Of a stretch of DNA of 64,000 nt, positions 57,236 to 64,000 are shown piece after piece. The notes beneath the pieces are model-generated. The model made no database searches. It was given only the letters and a program-made list of their open reading frames with translations, and was not told the DNA's origin. The stretch comes from Dicaeum eximium (Eukaryota; Chordata; Aves; Passeriformes; Dicaeidae), in NCBI GenBank assembly GCA_013396995.1, contig VWZP01002573.1, positions 121,023-185,022 on the forward strand, given 5' to 3'. The translations under genes were made by a program, and so were the position numbers. Positions within the stretch are counted from its first letter, which is position 1, and each line of letters starts with the position of its first letter.

Positions 57236-57630
57236 TGAGAGAGTGGGGATTGTCCAGCCTGCAGAAGAGAGGCTTTGGGGTGAGCTCACTGCAGCCTTCC
57301 AGTGCCTGAGGGAGCTCCAGGAAAGATGGAGAGGGACTCTCTACAAGGGCTTGGAGTGACAGGATGAGGGGGAATGGCTTAAAACTCAAAAAGGAAAGGC
57401 TTAAATTGGATTTTGGGAGGAAATCCTTCCCTGGGAGGGTGGGCAGGCCCTGGCACAGGGTGCCCAGAGCAGCTGGGGCTGCCCCTGGATCCCTGGCAGT
57501 GCCCAAGGCCAGGCTGGACAGGGCTTGGAGCAGCCTGGGACAGTGGAAGGTGTCCCTGCCATGGCAGGGGGGTGGAACTGGATCTTCAAACCAATCTAAA
57601 CCATTCCACGATTCTGTGATCCTAGTCCCA
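57236..57630 (+). mobile_element. CR1 LINE 3' end, the longest uninterrupted copy here
   Basis: About 395 bp: GATTGTCCAGCCTGCAGAAG, TTTGGGGTGAGCTCACTGCA, GGGACTCTCTACAAGGGCTT, GGGGGAATGGCTTAAAACTC, GTGCCCAGAGCAGCTGGGGC, GGAAGGTGTCCCTGCCATGG and CCATTCCACGATTCTGTGAT. It ends with the typical short direct repeats of the CR1 terminus. No reverse transcriptase coding region is retained. Confidence 0.93.
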
Positions 57631-60286
57631 CCATCAGAGCAGACACAGGAGGTTCACAGCCCTTTAGGCACTCCAGAATTTTGGAATCATGCCTAGAAAC
57701 AAGGAGGAACTACCCAGAGTGACACTTCCAGTGACACCCCAACGTCAGGGTGGGGCTCACGAGGACTTGGAGTACAAATTGCTCCTCTGGTGGATGAAAC
57801 CACAAAGCCCTGGGACAGCAGTGACAGCTGAGCCAGAGGTGGGTGCACAGTGCCCGGGTATGGGGCAGAAAACATCAGGTTTCACCCCAAAAAACGTCCC
57901 TCAGTGCTGGAGTTGTTGTGTGCTGGGAGACAGAGGCAGGGAAGGGATTTCCACGGGCAGAGGCAATCCTGAAAGGCTACAGGAGGCCCTGCAAGGAGTT
58001 TGGCAGCAGATCCTCTGTCAGGGCTCCTGATCCTGCTCCTGGTGAGGGCAATTCCATGGATAAACTCCAATTTTGGCCGGGGAGTGAATTTTAAAGGAGC
58101 TTCTTTAGCACACCCAATGAATCAAGCCAGAAAATGCCAATTTAGAGCCCCCACGCTCGGCTCGGTGAGGCCGAGTAAATAACCCAGTAAATAACTCAGG
58201 CAAATTTCCTGACACTTCCTTGAGCATGAGTGAACAGGCGAAAAACAAAGCCAGAACTGCTCCCACACACGCTGTGTGCTGCAGGAAAGCAGGGCCAGGG
58301 GAGATGCTGCCCTGGGGGGCAGGAGGGAGCTGATGATTTTTGGGTTTTGGGGTGGCTGGATGCAACACAACCTGTGCAAAACGCCCAGGATATTTTTGGG
58401 AGGCCTTGCACTGGTTCTTCCAAGGGCTCCAGGCTGCCTGGAGGCAACTCCTTCCCTCCCAGAGCTCTTGGAGCTGTTGAGGATGCTCCCATCCCTGCCT
58501 GCTCCTTCCCTCCCTGGTCAGACCCAGCTTTTGAGGCCCACGGAGATCAGAATTCACCCCGACAGAGCAGGGAGCTGACTGACAAAAGGCATTCTCAGGA
58601 AAGCATCACCATTTTGGATAAAGATTTTAGAGCTGCATTTCCCCACCGAGGTCTCCAGAAAAACAGGAACAAAGAAGAGTTTCTCTAGGGGCTGCATCAG
58701 AAGGGAGCAAACAAATTAAGGCTGAAAAAAGTCTGCACTGATGGTTTTTCCCCCCACTGTGTATCAAGGAGAGAAACAGAGCATTCAGGAGCCTCCAGGC
58801 TGCTCCTGTGCAGCCAAAGGCACGGGGAAGGTCACCCTGTAGCCCACATTGTGCTCAGATTCTTGCACAGATGACGCCTCTCAAGCTCACTGCAATGCAA
58901 CACTCGCCGTGGTCCTGTCCAGGCCAGCAGAAATTCACTCAGAGATGAAGCAATCTGCTGCCTCCCCACTCCTCTGAGGGCTGCCAGGGCCAAGATCCAC
59001 CCAAAATCCCCCAAAAAGCAGCAGCAGGGCAGCTCAGGGCTCGCTTCCCAAGCCAAGTGTCCCTGACTCAGCACCACCGTGTTTCCTCCTGCCTGGGAGC
59101 CAAGAGCTGCAGGGAAAAATCTCTTTTTCCTGCTGAAGAACCCACCCTGACACTGCCCAGCTCACCTCCCATCACTGACCCCATCCCTGTGCATTCCAGC
59201 AGCCCGTTATCAGATGGTTTTCAGGATTGTTTTAAACATTTGCTCCCATTTTCTTTGAATATTTAAATGTTCTTGCTGGTCTGTTTTTCCTTCCCTATGC
59301 AGAGCATTGATTTATGTTGCTAGATACCATATCTCCCTGCCTTGCCAAAAGCATGCATTTGGGAATGATTTCAGGGCTGCTGGCAATATTTTTTCCCCCT
59401 CTTTTTATTCTGCACTTTATTTTTATTAACTTTTTTGTTGGAGGCGCCGTAAAAACGAAACTGTGGCTTGAAGGAACAACACTCATCAAACCCCCCAAAC
59501 CAAACCATTCCCACCTGGAAGCTGCAGCACAGATTTGAGTCTCCAGTCCTTAAAAGCTGAAAATCAGATCTCAAACACCTTCACCTTTCACTCTGGGGAA
59601 GTGGGAAACAAACAGACCCCAGGTTTGCAGCTCTGAGCTGTCGGGGGAGCTCCCCCTTTTTTCCCACACTCCCAAAATCCCCACAGTGCTCCCCAAAAAG
59701 ATGTGACACAAAGCAAAATGAAGGATTTTCACCTCCAGCATCCTGATAATTCACCCTCCATCCCCATCCTTGCCTGCTGGCTCGAGTGGAGGACGTGCCC
59801 ATCAAGGTGAAATGCAGGCAGCAGAGCTGGGAGCGTGCAGGGAGCGCTCCACATGAATCAGGGATTCCAGGGATATAAAACACCTGGCCCCAAACCCTTC
59901 CCGGGCTCCTGCCAGCTCACACCCTCCCTCCCCATATTTCCTGAGCTGCCTCATGCTCCAGCAGCGGAGGGGAGAGGTAATTTCACTTCAAGTGTCACCT
60001 GTGAAAGGTTCCAACAGGGGACAGGGATGGATTAGCTGCTTATCCACAACAAAGAGTTAATAAAGGCAGCTGGTGGCTGCAGGGGGAGCAGCCAGGGGAA
60101 GCAGTTTCCTTTCTAAACAACAGAGCAAAGTGCCATATCCGTGAGGTCAGCTCCATAACTGGCGTTCTGGATTAATTTCTGTTCCCTAATCCCTGTGGGC
60201 AGCCAGGGAAAATGATGGTGCCTCTCCCTGAACGCTCCTTGGCACAGCCCAAAGGAGCCTGGATTCACGGGGCTTCCCTGCAAATG
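57631..60286. other. GRIK4 intron, nothing recognised
   Basis: No repeat or exon is identified. 59220-59460 is AT-rich. Confidence 0.4.
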
Positions 60287-60500
60287 GGCATTTTGGGGTT
60301 TTCAAATGTGCATTTGGGGCTTTCAAATGGGCATTTTGGGGTTTTCAAATGGGTATTTTGGGGTTTTCAATTGTGCATTTGGGGCTTTCAAATGGGCATT
60401 TTGGGGTTTTCAAATGGGTATTTTGGGGTTTTCAATTGTGCATTTGGGGCTTTCAAATGGGCATTTTGGGGTTTTCAAATGGGTATTTTGGGGTTTTCAC
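60287..60500. repeat. 21/22-bp minisatellite with 65-bp higher-order repeat
   Basis: Three unit types follow one another: GGGCATTTTGGGGTTTTC, GGGTATTTTGGGGTTTTC and GTGCATTTGGGGCTTTC, each with CAAAT or CAATT between. The three-unit block of about 65 bp is repeated about three times. The Gly/Phe-rich frames on the plus strand are repeat artefacts. Confidence 0.93.
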
Positions 60501-60719
60501 AGCACTTGTGACACCCTTGAACCAGGGGCAGGTTGGGCCCTTGCTCATCAATGGAGAGCAAATACATTTGTGACAGAGGAATATTTAATTTTATGGGGAG
60601 TTTAGGAGAGGGGGTAGGACATGGCAGGGGGTGAGTTGAGCTCCTCAGTGGCTCTTTGAGGGGTGGCTTTAAATTCACACAGGAAGAGCAACATCAACAC
60701 CATGAAAACCAACACAAAC
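60501..60719. other. Intron between two minisatellites
   Basis: Unassigned sequence, about 200 bp. Confidence 0.4.
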
Positions 60720-61565
60720 ATGGAAATTCATCAAAAACTGCGTTTCATTTACGAGAGGAAGAGACAACATTCCCAAAATGCAGGGAGGAGCTTCAGCAAG
60801 TGTTGTCAACTCACCATAAACTGCATTTAATTTGTAAACTGGAGACAGAACATTCCCAAAATGCAGGGAGAAGCTTCAGCAAGTGTGTCAGCTCACCATA
60901 AACTGATTTCATTTAAAAGAGGATGGAAAGAACATTCCCAAAATGCAGGGAGGGGCTCAGTGTCTCCACTCACCATAAACTCCATTTCATTGATAAAAGG
61001 AAGTAGAGAATGTTCCCAAAATGCAAGGAGGAACTCAGCAACTGTGTCAACTCACCATAAAATAATTTCATTTACAAAAGGAAAGCGAGAACATCTCCAA
61101 AATGCAGGGAGAAACTTCAGCAAGTGTGGCAGCTCACCATAAACTGCATTTCATGTACAAACTGAGGGCAGAACATTCCCAAAATCCAGGGAGGAGCTGG
61201 ATGTGGAAACTCACCAAAAACTGCCATTTCATGTACCAAAACCATTCCCAAACTCCAGGGAGGAGCTCAATGTGTAAAACTCACCATGAACTGCCATTTC
61301 ATGTACCAAAAACATTCCCAAACTCCCAGGAGCACCTGGATGTGTAAATGCTCAATATTAACTGCCATTTCATGTACAAAACCATTCCCAAACTCCAGGG
61401 AGCAGCTCGATGTGTAAACTCACCATGAACTGCCATTTCATGTACAAGAACATCTCCAAAATCCAGGGAGGAGCTGGATGTGTAAACTCACCAAAAACTG
61501 CCATTTCATGTAAAAACCATCCCCACACTCCAGGGAGGAGCTCGGTGTCTCCCCTCACCACGAGC
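60720..61565 (-). repeat. 67-82-bp minisatellite carrying a repeated 5' splice-site core
   Basis: About 12 diverged units, each with ACATTCCCAAAATGCAGGGA, GGAGCT, then CAACTCACCATAAACTGCAT and TTCATTTAC-like parts. On the minus strand (GRIK4 sense) the CTCACC word gives GGTGAG at ten places: starts 60809, 60891, 60968, 61050, 61132, 61209, 61279, 61418, 61486 and 61553 (seven read GGTGAGT). The true exon donor GGTGAGT is at 61715-61721, so the array begins only about 160 bp downstream of it. Units nearer the exon are shorter (67-70 bp) than distant ones (77-82 bp). Strand is given relative to the gene. Confidence 0.92.
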
Positions 61566-61720
61566 TGCACTCCTCAGACAAGGGGAAGGAGAACCCTTGA
61601 CTCAATTCAGCCCCACCTGAACGGGGACACCCCAGCAGGAGGGAGGATTCCCCCTCCAAAACCCCTCCAGAGCAGCCAAAAAACTGGATAAACCCAGAGC
61701 CAAGCCAGGTGGGCACTCAC

Positions 61721-61852
61721 CAATCCTCAGGGAATGGGGGCTGGCCCAGATCCTCATCAGCCACAGCAGAAGGAGCACCAGAGGCGCCAAGACACGGAGC
61801 ATCTTCCATAAATCCTCATGGAGCCCTGCGGTGGTCTGGGCATGACATAACT
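61721..61852 (-). CDS. GRIK4: GRIK4 first coding exon: end of 5'UTR, start codon and signal peptide (residues 1-27)
   Basis: The start codon is at 61802-61800 and the coding part runs to 61721. The protein begins MLRVLAPLVLLLLWLMRIWA, a basic residue followed by a leucine-rich hydrophobic core typical of a cleaved signal peptide, then SPHSLRI, the conserved mature GluK4 start. The donor ATTG|GTGAGT is phase 1 and joins the exon at 12559 to give LRIAAILDD. Upstream, ctccctgcag is a good acceptor, so positions 61803-61852 are probably the last 50 bases of a spliced 5'UTR whose earlier exons lie beyond the window. The main AUG has A at -3. Four AUGs precede it, all out of frame. The CDS boundary is certain; the exon's upper boundary is inferred from the acceptor (AG at 61853-61854, with a second AG two bases on). 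Confidence 0.93.
61757..61848 (-). promoter_or_regulatory. Upstream AUGs and overlapping uORFs before the GRIK4 start codon
   Basis: On the minus strand, AUGs begin at 61848, 61843, 61819 and 61809, ahead of the main AUG at 61802. The first opens a 10-codon uORF that stops at 61818-61816. The second and third share a frame that overlaps the main start and stops at 61759-61757. The fourth is in another frame that also overlaps the main start. None is in frame with GluK4. Such arrangements normally lower translation of the main ORF; whether they do so here depends on the mature 5'UTR including this exon portion. Confidence 0.6.
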
Positions 61853-63869
61853 CTGCAGGGAGACACAAAACACGGCCTGAGCCCCTCTGCTCCCCCCCAG
61901 CAGCATCCCTCAGCTCGCCCAGCACGGGAGACAAAAGCTCTATTTACCCGAGGAGGAGGAAGCTATTTACAGACTATGAATTATTCAAGATTTGGAATCA
62001 AACTGGGCAGAGAGCGCCCTGAAAAAAAAAAAAAAAAGGATAAAAAAAAAATTTAAAAGGGAAAAAAACACGAGGAAAAGTCCAAATATTTCATCTTGGC
62101 ATTTTTAGCGTTTCAACAAAAAACAAGTGGAAATCAATATTGAGTCACATCTCTGACTTCTATTCTCACCCACCCCGCCTTTTTCTTTCCACTCAGAGCA
62201 GCCTGCAGCTCATTATGTAATATGACTTCTGATTTTAGGATGGGACTAAACATTTTCATAGCAAAACAGGATTTGAGGGAAAGGTTTAGGAGGCAGGAAT
62301 CACTCAGGCCTCACCAAACTAGAAACCAATTCCTTGCCACAGTTCCTGTCACCTCCTTCCCTCCCTTTCAGGAATAAGAGGGTTCAGCACAAGACCAGGA
62401 GCATCTTTTTTTGTCCTCACACAAGGTCTCACCACCCAACCACACAGAGGTCCAAGTTCCAAAGTCAGAACATCGTCAAAGTGAAGGGCAGGAGGTGGAA
62501 AATCCACAAACTCATCATCAGCACAGATATTGGCACTGGCTGTCCCACAGCGGGCTCCTGCAGCACAGCTAATCAAATTTGTAACAAATACCATTTTAAA
62601 CAGCTTCATAAAGGGCAGATTTTACTTCATAGAAACAAAAAAAAAAAAAGAAAAACCAAAAACCAAAAAAAACTGTTGTCTCTGGAGTTGATAAAATTAT
62701 CTCCACAGGCAGCAATGTCCTTAAATGCTGACTTTGAGTGTTTCATCTGTTACCTTATCTCTCCCTTCTCCCTTTTGCTGGCAAACATTCTCACCCTCTT
62801 CCATTTGTTTCCTTCTTGGGCCAAATACCGAAGTCCTGACACAGGCAAAGTCTTTAATCTGCCTTTGAAGTCACCAGGAGTTTTGTCTGAGCCTTTTACT
62901 TGCAATTTTCCAATTAATCTATTTTTAGATTACATTTAAGACTTCCTCCAGCTTATCTCAGTGCTCTCCACAGGGACCATCCCCTTTCACAGAGGGGAAA
63001 TGCAGAGACAGGGCCACAGAAATAAAAATTCAGGGAGCCCTGGGACATCTCCACTCCCTGGGCTTCGATCCCTTCCTGGATCACTCTTCCCCACCTCCAG
63101 CTCTCCCTCCAGAAAATTGAGGGATCTCATGCTCAGCTCTCAGTCAGACATGGGAAGAGCATCCTGATTTCAGCGCTCTCAACCCATGTTTAAAAGCCAG
63201 AAACTCCCCAAAAAACCACCTGGAAAATCGTGAGCCACCTCTGTGAAGGGCAAATGGCAATTTTCTACATTTATTCCCCTTCTTTTCAGTGGGAGTTCCA
63301 GAGTAACTCCTGGGGAAGAGAAGCCCTAAAAGGTTAAGCACGTTGGAAATTGGTTATTTAGGAGCGCTGGCAGCGGCAGAGACAGATTGTGGAGCAACCT
63401 ATCATTTGGGCACTTTGAAGCAGCTATTTCCAAACTTTCCAAGATGCTGACAAAACAGCAGGATCACGTCAGCCTCGCTCACAGCCCGGAACGTGGAGCT
63501 GGGGACGCACACAGAATCCCTTCCCCATGGGGACAGCAGGACAGCCTGAGTTTGTCACCCAAAGAGCTTCCTCGTGCTCAGTTCTGGCTCTAAAGCTGCT
63601 CCCCGACACTCACAGTCCTGTTTTCCTCCTTTTTTAGGTCATTTTAGGTCCTGCTTCTCGCACTCCTGCCACCAGTGTGCTTTCCTTGCCAGCCCCCACT
63701 GAAGAGCAGCCAGGGCTCAAGTAAAACATCAGGTAGGGAATGTCAGAGCAGGAGCAGGGCTGGGGTAACAAACCCTTCAATTTTCAGCCAAACAGGAGGG
63801 AAATGCCTGCCCAAAATTCGAGGAGGCTGCTGGAGTTCACATCCCCATCAGTCCCTGCCAAAGCTCCAT
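61853..63869. other. Sequence 5' of the first coding exon (probable intron within the 5'UTR)
   Basis: Starts with a good acceptor for the start-codon exon, so it is probably intronic. Contains A runs at 62023-62038 and 62638-62649. The 201-codon ORF at 62334-62939 has no recognisable domain. No 5'UTR exon or promoter could be identified. Confidence 0.45.
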
Positions 63870-64000
63870 GGAATCACTTCAAGGAAGGACATGGAGGGGC
63901 TGGAGAGTGTCCAGGGAAAGAAAAGGAGGTGGGAAAGGATCTGGAGCCCCAAGAGGGGCTGAGGGAGCTGGGAAGGGGCTGAGGGAGCTGGGAAGGGGCT
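63870..64000 (+). mobile_element. CR1 LINE fragment, running off the window, with 20-bp tandem
   Basis: CTTCAAGGAAGGACATGGAG, GGGCTGGAGAGTGTCCAGGG and GGATCTGGAGCCCCAAGAGG are CR1-like. It then enters two units of GAGGGAGCTGGGAAGGGGCT (63961-64000) and continues beyond the end. Confidence 0.82.

Larger units (their letters stand above)
12560..61720 (-). other. GRIK4 intron 1 (after the start-codon exon), 49,161 bp
   Basis: Bounded by donor ATTG|GTGAGT at 61720 and acceptor cccacag above 12559; phase 1. Its contents are listed separately. No nested gene is recognised on either strand. Assembly gaps mean the true length differs. Confidence 0.9.

Noticed and set aside
60720..61565. CRISPR-like regular array
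   Set aside because: The whole unit repeats and diverges gradually, without unique spacers; the host is a vertebrate. It is a minisatellite.
62334..62939. 201-codon ORF on the plus strand
   Set aside because: No domain, no coding-like composition, runs through an A-rich tract, and has no splice or promoter context. Probably chance.

Overview
The window is vertebrate nuclear DNA, almost certainly from a bird and probably a songbird. The evidence is many fragments of CR1 LINEs, several short LTR families, GC-rich minisatellites and short A-runs, with no Alu- or L1-like repeats. Only one gene is recognised: the 5' part of GRIK4, the kainate-type glutamate receptor subunit GluK4 (KA1), on the minus strand. 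Four coding exons were found by their protein sequence and by splice sites whose phases fit together: the start-codon and signal-peptide exon (61721-61852), exon 12395-12559, exon 3696-3793, and a partial exon 1-155 that leaves the window. Together they encode residues 1 to about 166, the beginning of the extracellular amino-terminal domain. Everything else is intron (49.2, 8.6 and 3.5 kb) or sequence 5' of the start-codon exon.

Layout. 1-3793 holds two coding exons and a cluster of three LTRs, two of them inverted around a third. 3794-12394 (intron) holds two CR1 copies that were each later split by an LTR, an AAAAT microsatellite and small tandem repeats. At 11936-13000 the 165-bp exon sits between two direct copies of one LTR-like repeat. 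12560-61720 (intron) holds CR1 fragments on both strands, further LTRs, a 74-bp higher-order minisatellite (16449-17372), two assembly gaps (28334-28458 and 48000-48591), a probable assembly duplication around a single N (38071-38217), and further minisatellites at 54.7-55.0, 60.3 and 60.7-61.6 kb. 61853-64000 is 5' of the start-codon exon and ends inside another CR1.

Biology. No operon, CRISPR array, second protein gene or new protein system is visible. The long ORFs are products of tandem repeats, low-complexity DNA or N runs. The most unusual signals are architectural. A minisatellite just downstream of the first coding exon repeats a GGTGAG 5' splice-site core about ten times in the sense direction of GRIK4. 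The start codon is preceded in its exon by four out-of-frame AUGs. One exon is tightly bracketed by repeats. Nested insertions with clear target-site duplications give relative ages for the repeats. No database search was possible: species, repeat family names and conservation are inferences, while exon identity rests on recognising the GluK4 sequence.
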